Notes: generated from the sequence alone by a model not told the origin. DNA of 64,000 nucleotides from Populus alba (GCF_005239225.2 NC_133293.1:21482333-21546332); one strand, 5' to 3'; shown: positions 1 to 11,661, counted from the first letter of the stretch. Program-made: numbers and translations.

Positions 1-2
1 AC

Positions 3-2999
3 CAAGATGATGAGGATCAGATGTTTGTGGCTGCATGCTTCTCGGTTCAAACCACCTCAGACCATTGGCTAATTGATAGTGGTTGCACCAACCACATGAC
101 TTTTGATAAAAGTCTTTTTCGAAATTTGCAGCCTACAAAAGCTGCAAAAGTCAGAATTGGAAATGGTGAATGCATTGAAGCCAAGGGAAAGGGAACAATT
201 GCCATCACAACAAATTCAGGTACAAAAACAATTTCAGATGTTCTTTATGTGCCTAATATAGATCAGAATTTGTTGAGTGTGGGGCAATTAATTGAGAAAG
301 GAATGAAAGTGATTTTTGAAAATCAACATTGCTGTATTTTTGATGCTGCTGGGTGTAAAATTCTACAAGTCAGAATGAAGAGCAAAAGTTTCTCGTTTCT
401 GCCATTTGAGGAGGAGCATAATGCTTTTCCAACAAAACTCAATTATACTGAGTTATGGCATAAAAGGTTGGGGCACTGCCATCAACAAAGGATGCTTACC
501 ATGAAGAATTCTGAGGCTGTCAGAGGTATACCTTCATTTACTGAAATTACATTGAACTGTCATGCTTGTCAGTTTGGTAAGCAGAATAGAAAATCATTTC
601 CGAGATCAACTTGGAGATCATCCCAAAAGCTGCAGCTGATTCATACCGATGTGGCTGGTCCTCTAAGCACACCATCATTAAATGGCAGTAAATATTACCT
701 GCTGTTTATTGATGATTTCTCTCGAATGTGCTGGATTTATTTCATGAAATTCAAATCAGAGGTGGCTGGAATTTTCTAGAGATTCAAGAAGAATGTGGAG
801 AATCAAAGCAACTGTAGAATTCAAGCAATTCGTTCAGACAATGGCAGAGAATACACATCAACAGAATTCAATCTTTATTGTGAAGAAGCTGGCATTGAGC
901 ATCAACTCACAGCCCCTTACACTCCAGAGCAGAATGGGGTTAGTGAGAGAAGAAATCGATACATAATGGAGATGGCTAGATGCATGCTACATGAGAAGAA
1001 CTTGCCTAAAGTTTTTTGGGCAGAAGCTGCTAACACAGCAGTATTTCTGCAAAATCGTCTCCCAACAAAGCTTTTGACAGAAAAAACTCCTTTTGAAGTG
1101 TGGTATAATTACAAACCCTCACTTAGTTTTCTTAAGGTTTTTGGCAGCACATGTTTTGTTCACATTCCATAGATTAAGAGGGACAAGCTGGACAAGAAAG
1201 CAATGCAAGGTATCTTTGTTGGCTATAGCACAATTTCTAAAGCCTACAAAGTATACCTCCCTCAAACCCAGAAGATTACAATTACAAGGGATGTGCAGTT
1301 CCATGAAGACGGCAAATGGAACTGGGATGAAACACAAGAGATCACGGTGCTTGATGATCAAATTATTACTCCCCTGCAACATGAATCAATTGATGAATCA
1401 ATTGATGACTCACCAGTACGAGGCACCAGATCACTTGAAGAAATCTATCAAAGGAGCAATGTGGCTGTTTGTGAACCAGAAAATTATGAAGATGCACAGA
1501 TGAATCCAGCATGGCAGGAATCAATGAAGGAGGAAATACACATGATTGAAAAAAATCATACGTGGGAACTTGTTGATCGACCTGCAGACAAGAACATTAT
1601 TGGCGTCAAGTGGATTTTCAGGACCAAACTGAATGCTGACAGCTCTATCAACAAATTCAAGGCAAGGCTGGTTGTCAAGGGATATGCTCAAGTGTATGGG
1701 GTGGATTATTCAGACACATTCGCTCCAGTAGCAAGGATGGACACCATCAGATTGTTGCTTGCTGTTGCTGCACACAAAGACTGGAAAGTGTTCCAGATGG
1801 ACGTAAAATCAGCCTTCCTCAATGGAAATTTACAAGAAGAAATTTATGTTGAACAACCTGCTGGATTTATTGTTCAAGGAGAAGAAGACAAGGTGTACAT
1901 GCTGAAGAAGGCACTTTATGGATTAAAACAGGCACCAAGGGCCTGGTATGGCTGAATTGATGACTACTTGGCAGGGTTTGGATTTCAGAAAAGTCTTTCT
2001 GAATCAACCCTCTATGTGAAGAAAATTGATGATGATGTTCTTATTGTGTCCCTCTATGTTGATGATTTACTTGTAACTGGAAGTAATTTGCAGCAAATTG
2101 AAAGGTTCAAGCAGGACATGATGCAAGCTTTTGAAATGAGTGACCTTGGACTCATGAGTTTTTTTCTTGGCATGGAGATTAAACAAAGCAGAGGAGTGAT
2201 CTTCATTGGTCAAGAAAAATATGTGAAGGAGATTTTGAAGAAATTCCAAATGGAGAATTGCAAACCAACTGCTACTCCAATGAATCAGAAGGATAAATTC
2301 AGCAAAGAGGATGGGACTGCCAGGGTAGATGAAGAAAAGTACAGAAGCTTGATTGGTTGCTTGCTGTATTTGACAGCAACCTGACCTGACATTCTTTATG
2401 CAACAAACCTTCTATCAAGGTTTATGCATTGCCCAAGTGAGCTACATATGAGGGCAGCCAAACGTATCCTGCGTTACATCAAAGGAACATGCAGTTTTGG
2501 TGTTAAATTTATGCAATGTAGAACACTGAAATTGCATGGCTTTTCTGACAGTGATTGGGGTGGATTCATTGATGACATGAAAAGCACTTCTGGTTTTTGT
2601 TTCAATCTAGGCTCAACAATATTTTCATGGTCATCTAAGAAGTAAAGCATTGTTGCACAATCAACTGCAGAGGCAGAGTTCATTGCTGCCACAGCTGCAG
2701 TTAACCAAGCTTTATGGCTTCAAAAGTTACTGCGTGATTTACATATGGAAGAGGAAGAAGCAACTGAAATCTCAGTTGACAATCAAGCAGCTATAACAAT
2801 CTCTAACAATCCTGTGTTTCATGGGAAAACCAAACATTTCAACATCAAATTATATTTTATCCGAGAGGTGCAGAAGAATGGAGATGTTAAGCTACTTTAT
2901 TGCAGGACTGAAGATCAAATGGCTGATTTGTTTACCAAAGCACTTCCTGCTAACAGGTTCGAATTTCTCACAAGGCTGATAGGAGTATGCAGCTCTTAA
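3..2999 (+). pseudogene. copia pol polyprotein with five in-frame stops
   Basis: One frame (codons starting at 3, 6, 9 and so on) runs the whole length. It shows the aspartic-protease core DSGCTNHMT near 78-104, the GAG-pre-integrase HKRLGH and CHACQFGK zinc-knuckle-like pattern (about 460-590), integrase acidic residues in HTDVAGPL and IRSDNGREY (about 642-850), the reverse-transcriptase YVDD box (about 2056) and RNase H blocks SDSDWGG and VDNQAAI (about 2545-2800). Stops are at 777-779, 1170-1172, 1953-1955, 2382-2384 and 2643-2645. No frameshift was found between them. The natural end is the TAA at 2997-2999. In life this polyprotein would drive reverse transcription and integration of the element. 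Here it cannot be made whole. Confidence 0.93.
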
Positions 3000-3002
3000 T
3001 GC

Positions 3003-3011
3003 AAGGAGGAG
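3003..3011 (+). other. polypurine tract of the copia element
   Basis: The run AAGGAGGAG sits directly between the pol stop and the TG that opens the LTR. This is where plus-strand priming occurs in LTR retrotransposons. Confidence 0.75.
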
Positions 3012-3331
3012 TGTTGGAGTTATGCCTTAAGTTGCTGCCTTTATTTTAGTATTGTCTGTCTTTGTTATTTTAATTCTGCTAGAGCTAGTCTTCAGGACGT
3101 GAACTGGTCTTTAGGAGTCAGTTATATTGTTAGCTAAACATGGTACAATCATGTTAGTGGTCAGCTGAACGTGGCACATTGTAGTGCTACAAACCAGCAA
3201 TTTCAGTTTCTTTCAAGTCTATTTAAACGTGTAAAGATTGCTGAAACATAATGCAATCAACGATATTTTCAGTTCAATAAAACAGTGAAAAACTTCCACT
3301 GTTCAAATCAAAATCTGCATTCTGTTCTTCA
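3012..3331 (+). repeat. 3' LTR of the copia element (about 320 bp)
   Basis: It opens TGTTGGAGTT right after the polypurine tract. Its probable end is the CA at 3330-3331, just before recognisable resistance-gene sequence resumes. It holds a TATA-like TATTTAAAC near 3220 and an AATAAA near 3276, as expected for U3 and R. The right boundary is inferred because the partner LTR is outside the window. Confidence 0.75.
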
Positions 3332-5263
3332 CTTCTTCTTTTCAATCTTTTCAAACTCTTTCACTATCATCAGCCAAAAGATGTCGCAATTTAGGGAACT
3401 TACTGATCTCAACTGGCAACTCTTCCACGAAAGAATTTCTCAAATCCAAGGACTCCAGGTCATGCAGCTTTCTTATTGATCTTGGAAGTTTTGCTGCTCT
3501 GGTATCTCTTAAGTTTAAATATCTTAGATGTAGCAAATTTCCCACCTTTTAGGGAAGGTGGTCTATTGGACAGTTATCAAAATCTAATGTAGTCAGAAGC
3601 TTTAATTTTGCAAATATTACTGAGATTGTGGCCTTCTGCAGATTTACTTTGTTAAAAGCTATAACAGAGCGAGTTTGAGACTTGGTGATACTATTTGGAG
3701 TGTTGCTTCCTCTGTTGCTTATGGAGAGATGTCGCGCTATGCCTTCGAAGGTTGAGAAACTACTGGAAACATGGCAGAGACTCGGCTCCTTTGACTTGGA
3801 AAGAATGACATCGTGTACCAAATCATGAACACGACATGTTTTGGGAGTTCCTTTCAAACTAACTTTATCCACTTGAACCAAACTTCGACGAATGAGTTCA
3901 ATGAAGTATTCTTCTCCAACCTCCTCTAGTGTCATGTCTGGTTTTTCTAGTACAAGATCCTCAGCTACCCATAGTTGAATTATTCTTCCAAGTTTAATGG
4001 GAAAATCCTCAGGACACATGCCAAAATATAAGAAACAAGATTGGAGGTGGTAAGGCAGATCACCGTAGCTGAGAGATAGAATGTTAGTGACATTATCAAT
4101 ATATGGGTCACTCACCATTGCAGAACCACCAAGGCCTCTAAGAGCTTTTTTCCATTCAAGAATGGTCTTTTCTTTGGTAGCTAGAAGTCCACTAACAGCC
4201 ACAATTGCTAGTGGTAATCCTCCACATCTTCTAACAATGTCGCGTGACAATCCCTCCAGATCTTTTGGACATTGCCCTTTAAACTCAAACCTGAATGCTT
4301 TATTGCAGAAGAGTTCCCATGCCCCCTTCTGAGTTGAAGGTTCTTTACGATAGACATGAACCAATGAAGATCCTCTACGAAAATTAGCAACATCCTCATT
4401 TCTTGTTGTAGCCAATATTCTACTGCCATTATCATGATCTAACAACGCATGCTCCATGTTCCCCAAAATCCAATTTCCCATACATCGTCAAATACAACCA
4501 AATATCGTTCTTGTCGTAAATATTCTTTAATCTCCTTGAACAACAACTCCTCGTCCATTGTAACAACTCTATCAGGAAAAGGCTCATTCTTCGCTTCATA
4601 GGATCTCTTCAGGATATTCCTTAGTAGTTCCCTTGTAACATATGATTGAGACACGGTGATCCAAGAATGGTACCGGAATTGCTCTTTCACCCTGTGGTTG
4701 TCATGTACATTCTTGGCCAGCTAGCGTGGTTTTTCCCACACCAACCACTGCGATCACTATCCTTTGATAAACTCCACTTACGAAGTAGCTTATCAATTCA
4801 TCTCCTGGAGACTCAATCCCAACAAGCTCAGCTTCTTCAGTGAAAAGAGAACTCAGTTGAGGCTGATGCATTAATCCTCTTCTCGCGTTGCTGCTCCTAC
4901 TTGATGCTCTTTGATTTGAAAGTGATGTTCTGATATCTTCGATCTCTGAAGCTATCTCACGACGCGAAGAGGATTCGACATCGATGATCAGGATGTCTTG
5001 CCACATGAAACATGTAATCATTGATGACATATCTTCAATGTGATGAGCTTCTTCTCTTATTTGGTTCACCAATATACTTTCACGCCCTCCCCGACGCCTT
5101 CTTCTCAGATTTTGAATCTGCATCTTTCAGGAGAGCACGGATGACTTCCAATTCATCTTTGACATCTACCTATTCATCATTCACGCCTTTCAATAGTTTC
5201 ACTTCTTTCGCTAGCAATGCAAGCAATTTATCAACAACAAGGCTCACTGCCGACTCTTGCCAT
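3332..5263 (-). pseudogene. CC-NB-LRR (CNL) disease-resistance pseudogene, cut by the copia LTR
   Basis: Read on the minus strand, the fragments align in order with RPM1-like CNL proteins. They are an Rx-type coiled-coil start (ESAVSLVVDKLLALL, about 5255-5210), a damaged P-loop (VVGVGKTTL, near 4730), RNBS-A (FRYHSWITVSQSY), kinase-2 (RYLVVFDDVWE, near 4490), RNBS-B (GSRILATTRN), GLPL (CGGLPLAI, near 4220), the MHD-equivalent RVHDLVHDVI (near 3820) and the first leucine-rich repeats (HLRYLNLRD, near 3520). Breaks include a frame change just after the start codon at about 5263, a TAG in the coiled coil near 5170, frameshifts near 5090, 4715 and 4465, a TAA at 3549-3551, and loss of everything beyond PKLRHLLA at the LTR edge. 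Intact relatives are about 900 residues long. The missing LRR should lie left of the retrotransposon, outside the window. Confidence 0.9.
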
Positions 5264-5640
5264 TTTCTTTACTGCGTGTTCTTACCCCCCGCCATTTCAT
5301 CTTTTCCTGATCCCATCCTTATTTGCGCCACAATTTTGAATTGCATTTTTATAATTTTTCATTGATTTAAAAGTCTAATTAATGCCCAAGGGCTAGCTGG
5401 TTAAGTTATGAGTGCTACAAAATGGGTTCAGGCAAAGGATGCATCTAGCAAAACATAGAAACCAAGAGCTCTAATTTTACAAAGAAATCTAGCACGAGGA
5501 TAGGTTTACGCTGACAAATTCTTGAATAAGTGGCAATTAACAGGTGACAAACCCTAGTTGGTGCCAAATTGCATTGCAAATCTTCTTGATGATACGAGAA
5601 AGCTAGAGAAAATACATATACAGAAATACGTAAAGATCCA
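5264..5640. other. spacer between the CNL pseudogene and the CBR array
   Basis: There is no gene here. From about 5480 onward the sequence matches the 3' flanks of CBR copies 2 and 3 (near 9390 and 16010), so the left edge of the duplicated CBR unit lies near 5480. Confidence 0.6.
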
Positions 5641-7275
5641 TTAGAACTCAAATTGCATGGAGGATGTGTACCCAAGTGCATTAAGATGAGCTGCCACGGC
5701 CTTGTTCATGCCCGGTGGGCCGCACCTCAATATCTGTAATTTGAAGAATATTTGATAGTTGTAGCTCAATTAGAAAATTGTTTTCATCCAGGAAACAACA
5801 TCTTGCTATAAATAAATATATATAAAAAATAGAGATAATTAAAAAAAAATTAAAAAAATGACCCGGATGTCAGGGGCAGGAGGTGGGCAGTGATTTTGAA
5901 TCATTTCTTTGGATACACGACCACCACCACCGGTCCATGCTTCAGGAGGCTGCCAACAATATTGGAAGAGTATAATGACAATCAATGCCAAGAAAATAAT
6001 AATAATATAGTTGTGAGGTGAATATATATATATATAAACCCACCTTGCTGAGGACATAATAAACTTTGAAACTATCGGGGAATTTGCGAGCGAAGTCATC
6101 TAGGTCTTCCTGCACAAAATCCAAAAATTCAATATTTCAAACATGTCCTAGATTTATGTATAGACACATTTATGCATGTTATTATTAAAGTGTTTTAGTA
6201 TTTTAAAAGTAATTTTAAATAAATTTATTTATCTTTTATTATTTTTTTACTTTAAATTAATATATTTTTTGTGTTTTTAAATCATTTTGATGCAATAATA
6301 TCAAAAATGATTTTTAAAAAATAATAAAAAAAAATATTATTTTGATATATTTTTAAATAAAAAACACTTTAAAAAATAACGACAACTATATTCTCAAATA
6401 TATAAAACATAAACCCGTTCTAATTAGAGAAGTTAGCCTACCATCTGCCCTGGATAAATTCAATAAAAAAAACAAGTTGATGTTGATCTAATAAACTTGA
6501 TGAATTAATTGATTATATCCGATGAAAACATAATTATATATATATATATATATATAAACGAGATGCTGTTTTTATGGATTCAACTCAATTGAAATTATTT
6601 AACTTATAATTAACCTGATCCGCGAACCGTTTAATTTCTTTTATAGATGTAATGTAATTACAAAAAGCAAAGTGAAGTGCAAGAGTTACCTTGAGAAGAA
6701 TATCTTCAAATGTGGAATTGGCATAAATAAGATGCACAATGGTTTTGTCTTTTGGATTCTCTAATATGGCTCTGGTGAGCTGCATCCAGGAAACAACAGT
6801 AATTAATTCATATCAGTAAAACTAAAATTTCACTCGAACAAGGAATTTGCCCAAAGATATTTCAATGGTCATCGATCACGCCTAGACCTGGAACATTGGG
6901 GTGATGCCACTACCTCCAGCGATCATCCCGAACGCTCGAACTTGGCCGGGTTTGTATTTGAACCGGCCCTTAAAAGCATAAAAACACACACAAAAAAATC
7001 AGTTTAATAGTTCAAACAAATTAATAATTTTTTATGGCAAATTGCTTAAGAACTTAATCATTAATTTGTTAACATTCTTCAAGATTTCTTCACGTCGATG
7101 AATAATAAGTAATCGGTGTAGAAAAATGAGAGAATGCACGCAGACCTGAGGTCCCTTTACTGCAAGATAGTCTCCTTCACGCATCTCCCTGAAATGGTGT
7201 GACATCCTTCCTTTTGGATACATCTACTTGGAAAAAACATTAAATCACGATTTAAATCACGCATTTCTCTGTGTT

Positions 7276-7308
<33 letters not shown>

Positions 7309-8095
7309 AAGATTTGGATGGAGGGAATATTTACTTTTACAACTAGCTCAAAGTAACCAACTTGAGAATCCAGAGTAATAGGTGTATATGGTCTTGTAAC
7401 TTCTTGACCTTCACTGTCCTTTCCCCTACCCAACAAAAAAAAAAAAAAAACATGTAATATTAATTAGAAAAATCACAATGAACATCTCATAGTTTAATTT
7501 ATTTTATTTAAAGATTATTGTTTATACCATAAATTTTTTTATTCCCATAATAGTTTATATCTTCAATAATCCTATAGTTTAGACTGTTTTACATTAATTG
7601 CTAAGGATGTAAACTATGAAGTTTAAGAACACAAAGGATGAATATAAAAATAACTAAACTACAGGATTTTCAGCGTAATTTTCCCAGAAAATTGATGATC
7701 CATCTGTAAATTGATAATATATATGGAAAATGACAGAGTTGAGGGACATTTTGAACCTGCAGACAACATGCGTTCCAACAGGAAGACCCAACACTGATTT
7801 GGGTGTAGGAAGAGAAAATCTAAACCTTGCAACATTAGGGCTAATTTGTGTCTTCTTGATTAGCTTGAATTCTTTGAATCTCTGAGGGTCCAAGCAGCCT
7901 GAAAGCAAGAAAAAACAACGTTAGCATCCATGACAAACACAAAACATGGCCTAAAACATGAATCAAGAGGTGCAAGACCACACCTTTGGGTTTTCTGCTG
8001 AGAAAATAATAAGAAGAAGCTGCAGCGATGGCGACTGAAAATACAGCAATGAGAACACCAAGAACATCAGCACTGGGCATTGCCATGAAATCCAT
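5641..8095 (-). CDS. CBR1: NADH-cytochrome b5 reductase, tandem copy 1 (279 aa, 9 exons)
   Basis: The flavoenzyme passes electrons from NADH to cytochrome b5 for fatty-acid desaturation and related ER reactions. Exons (minus): 8095-7984, 7898-7757, 7425-7335, 7223-7146, 6968-6888, 6779-6690, 6109-6044, 5949-5863, 5733-5641. These total 840 nt, the usual length of plant CBR1. The N terminus has one membrane anchor (about residues 8-32). The cofactor motifs match the family: GLPVGTHV and RPYTPIT in the FAD domain, then KGPQGRFKY, GGSGITP and CGPPGM in the NADH domain. It is the least altered of the three copies and probably keeps the ancestral activity. A TATA box lies about 55 bp upstream. Similarity to Arabidopsis CBR1 is judged from memory. 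Confidence 0.93.
7276..7309. repeat. (TA)n microsatellite in CBR copy 1 intron 3
   Basis: Uninterrupted TA repeats. The same intron carries TA tracts at 10817-10843 (copy 2) and 17409-17442 (copy 3), so the tract predates the duplications and has changed length in each copy. Confidence 0.85.
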
Positions 8096-8149
8096 TGATC
8101 ATTGGATAAAGGCTATTAATTTGATGGCGCATTCAACGTTTTGGTAAGA

Positions 8150-8160
8150 AATATATATAA
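8150..8160 (-). promoter_or_regulatory. TATA box of CBR copy 1
   Basis: TTATATATAT on the minus strand lies about 55 bp upstream of the start codon. The equivalent boxes of copies 2 and 3 are near 11717-11729 and 18313-18325. The short distance implies a 5'UTR of only about 30 nt. Confidence 0.55.
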
Positions 8161-8865
8161 GCAAGGGCCAGCTGCTTATGCCTTGCTTGCTCTTCTCATC
8201 TTCCTCATACCCTCCCTTGATTTAATAGCTTGTTACCGTTGCCAAGGAGAAGGAATAAAGGAGAGAGCATAAAGGGTAAAAAAGAATACATTATAAATAG
8301 GAATTAAAGCCAAGAAAAAAAGAAAAAGAAGAGGTTCTTTTGGTTTGTGTTTGTTTTTCAATTCGATAAAGACAAGATTCATTGTTTCATTGGATTTCAT
8401 TAAAGAACATAGATATGTTTATTAGAGAAACAAAAATAGGAATATAAAATAAATATTTTTTTAAAACAATTCTAAAATGAATTTATGTTCTATCACAACA
8501 TCTTTATCTTTTTTATTTTATTTTTTTAGACAGAAATTAAATTATCTTAGATTCTATATATGATATTTTATCTAGTTTAGATAGGCATTAACAATATGAT
8601 AACACGACTTCATTTATAGACAAAAACTTTTAAAAAGAATATGATGTCTTAAAAAATAATAATGATTTTTTGTGCTTACGGAATGGAGAGTGATGTCCAT
8701 TCCCTTGGATCCATTTATAAAGCTTTAAATCAATTGATTATTAGACTATTCATGACTTTGCAAGCCTGGCCCTCCATCCAACCAGTCAACTCCAACTTAC
8801 TACTTGTATACTGTTGCTTGCTTTCATTGTAAATTATTTCTAACCTCCTTCCTTTTTCCCTCCTA
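8161..8865. other. 5' flank of CBR copy 1
   Basis: There is no gene here. Sequence up to about 8705 is a diverged match to the flanks of copies 2 and 3 (the stretch with GATGTCCATTCCCTTG near 8690, 12280 and 18900). Beyond that the three flanks differ. Confidence 0.55.
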
Positions 8866-9065
8866 TTTGAGAACATGATTGTATTTGTATTTTTTTAAAA
8901 AATATTATTTTTATTTTTTATTAATAATTAATTTATTTTTATATGTTTTTGATCGTTCTGATACGTTGATCTTAAAAATTATTTTTTAAAAAAAAAAATT
9001 TATTTTGATATATTTCAGCACGAAAAGCACTTTGAAAAGCAATCGCAACCACACTTCCAAACAAA
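8866..9065. mobile_element. MITE-like AT-rich element at the left edge of repeat unit 2
   Basis: A 200-bp AT-rich segment has ends that are partly inverted: TTTGAGAACATGATTGTATT on the left, and the complement of CACACTTCCAAA on the right. The core GATACGTTGATCTTAAAAA recurs in several other places. A closely matching copy at 15471-15670 marks the left edge of repeat unit 3. Confidence 0.6.
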
Positions 9066-9523
9066 CTTGCTGGTTGGACATTAGTCATTTTCATATTACC
9101 GGTTGCCTGACGGATTAATGATTCGATGATAAAAAATTCGAGATTTGGGTTAGTTTAATTATTATTTTTATGAATTCAACATTATATAGTTTTTAATTCA
9201 ATATCATGATTGAGTTTGGCTAGATACAATAAAGCCAAAACACTTAAAATTAAGATCTGACTTGTATTGAGAATTTACAAAATAAATTATACCAGTTAAA
9301 TAACAATATCTTTATTAAAATATTTTATATTTGATTATTGACCCGTGCTAGGGCTTGAATCAAATTTCTTTTTACAAACAAACCTCGCATGAGGATAGGT
9401 TTACGCTGACAAATGGCGACTAACAGGTGACAAACCCTAGTTGGTGTCAATTTGCATTGCTAGTCTTCTTGATGAAACGAGAAAGCTAGATAAAATACAT
9501 ATTCGGGAATACATCATGATAAA

Positions 9524-10807
9524 TTAGAACTCATATTGCATGGAGGATGTGTATCCAAGTGCATTAAGATGAGCTGCCATGGCCTCGTTCATGCCTGGTG
9601 GCCCGCACCTCAATATCTGTAATTTGAAGAATATTTGATAGTTGTAGCCCAATTAGAAAATTGTTTTCATCCAGGAAACCACATCTTGCTATAAATAAAT
9701 ATATATATAAAATAGAGATAATTAAAAATGACCTGGATGTCAGGGGCAGGAGGTGGGCAGTGATTTTGAATCATTTCTTTGGATACATGACCACTACCAC
9801 CGGTCCATGCTTCAGGAGGCTGCCAAAAATATTCGAAGAGTATAATGACCATCAATGCTAATAACAATATATAGTTGTGACGTGAAAATCTATATGAACA
9901 CTCACCTGACTGAGGACATAATAAATTTTGAAACGATCGGGGAATTTGCTAGCGAACTCATCTAGATCTCCCTGCACAAAATCCACAATTTCAACATTTC
10001 AAACTCTATATATATGTGTGTGTGACCTAGATTTATTTATAGATATATTTATACATGTTATTAAACTTGTTCTAATTAGCCAAGTTAATCTATCATAAGT
10101 CACATGGCCTGAATGAGTTTTTAAAAAAACACAAGTTAAAATTGATCTGATAAATTTAATGAATTAATTTAAATCAAAATGATGTTGTTTTTATTGATCT
10201 GAATAACTCAATTTTTATTGATCTAAATAGCTCAAAAGAAATTGTTTAACCCGTCACCCAATCTGTGAACTGTTTAATTACTTTGCATAGATAAAATGTA
10301 ATTACAAGAAGCAAAGTGAAATGCAAGAGTTGCCTTGAGAAGAATATCTTCAAATGTGGAATTGGCATAAATAAGATGCACAATGGTTTTATCTTCTGGG
10401 TTCTCTAATATGGCTCTAGTAAGCTGCATCCAGAAAACAACAAGAGTTAATTCATATCAGTAAAACTAAAATTTCACTCGAACAAGGAATTTACTGAAGA
10501 TCTTTCAATGGTCATTGATCACGCCTGAACCTGGAACAGTGGGGTGATGCCACTGCCTCCGGCGATCATTCCAAACGCCCGTACTTGGCCAGGTTTGTAA
10601 TTGAACGGGACCTTATAAGTCTAAGAACACAAACCAAAAAAAAAAAATTCAGTTTAATAGTTCAAACAAATGAGGGTATATATGTACGCACCTGAGGTCC
10701 CTTCACTGCTAGATAGTCCCCTTCACGCATCTCCCTGAAATGGTTTGACATCTTTCCTTCTGGATACATCTACTTGGAGAAAACATTAAACCACGCATTA
10801 GTTTGTG

Positions 10808-10843
<36 letters not shown>

Positions 10844-11661
10844 GCTCGAAAAAGATTTGGATTTGGATGGAGGGAATATTTACTTTTATAACTAGCTCAA
10901 AGTAACCAACTTGAGAATCCAGAGTGATAGGTGCATATGATCTTATAACTTCTTGACCTTCACGGTCCTTTCCCCTGCTCAGCAAAATTAAACATGTAAT
11001 ATTAATTAGAAAAAAAATTACTATATATGATCATCCTATTGTTCAGCTATTTTTATATTTACTATCGGTATTTTTTTAAATTATAGTTTACATCCTAAAT
11101 TTTGTTATTCCTTTAATACTATATATCTTAAATCATCCTATAGCTTAGTCTGTTTTACAATTACCGAGTATGTAAACTGTAAAGTTTAAAAACACGAAGG
11201 GTGAGTATAAAAGCAACTAAACTATAGGATTTTCAGCGTAGTTTTCCCACCGAATTGATGATCCATCTGTAAATAGATAATATATATGGAAAATGACAGA
11301 GTTAAGGGACATTCTGAACCTGCAAAGAACGTAAGATACAGGAGGAAGACCCAACACTGATTTGGGTGTAGGAAGAGAAAATCTAAACCTCGCAATATCA
11401 GGGCTAATTTGTGTCTTCTTAATTAGCTTGAATTCTTTGAATTTCTGAGGGTCTAAGCAGCCTGAAAGCAAGAAAAAACAAGGTTAGCATCCATGAAAAA
11501 CACAAAACATGGCCTAAAACATGAACCAAGAGGTGCAAGACCTCACCTTTGGGTTTTCTGCTGAGAAAATAAGAAGAAGAAGCTGCAGCGATGGCGGCGA
11601 CTGAAAATATAGCAATGAGAACACCAAGAACATCAGCACTGGGCATTGCCATGAAATCCAT
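9524..11661 (-). CDS. NADH-cytochrome b5 reductase-like, tandem copy 2 (280 aa, 9 exons)
   Basis: Exons (minus): 11661-11547, 11461-11320, 10974-10884, 10769-10692, 10611-10531, 10423-10334, 9971-9906, 9819-9733, 9616-9524. These total 843 nt with no internal stop, and every exon length after the first equals that of copy 1. The membrane anchor, GGSGITP and CGPPGM are kept. Three cofactor-contact motifs differ from copy 1. [11 protein letters not shown] has become [18 protein letters not shown] has become RSYAPIT, losing the Thr of the RxYT flavin motif. GRFKY has become VPFNY. Whether it still binds FAD well is uncertain, but the open frame and kept splice sites argue against simple decay. 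Confidence 0.88.

Larger units (their letters stand above)
1..3331 (+). mobile_element. Ty1/copia LTR retrotransposon, 3' part, cut by the window edge
   Basis: The stretch carries the pol domains in copia order: protease, integrase, reverse transcriptase, RNase H. A purine-rich tract (3003-3011) and one LTR follow. The domain order with integrase before reverse transcriptase identifies the copia class. The 5' LTR, primer-binding site and gag lie left of base 1. The element ends within a resistance-gene pseudogene whose reading frame is cut at the LTR edge. The five breaks in pol are all stop codons in one frame, so this copy is non-autonomous but probably not very old. Confidence 0.93.

Noticed and set aside
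1093..1503. 136-codon frame overlapping copia pol
   Set aside because: It is in a different frame from the conserved pol domains, and the pol frame reads through the same bases with clear motifs.
5391..5435. SINE-like head (GGGCTAGCTGGTTAAG followed by GGGTTCAGG)
   Set aside because: It resembles tRNA A and B boxes, but there is no A tail, no target-site duplication and no clear right end.
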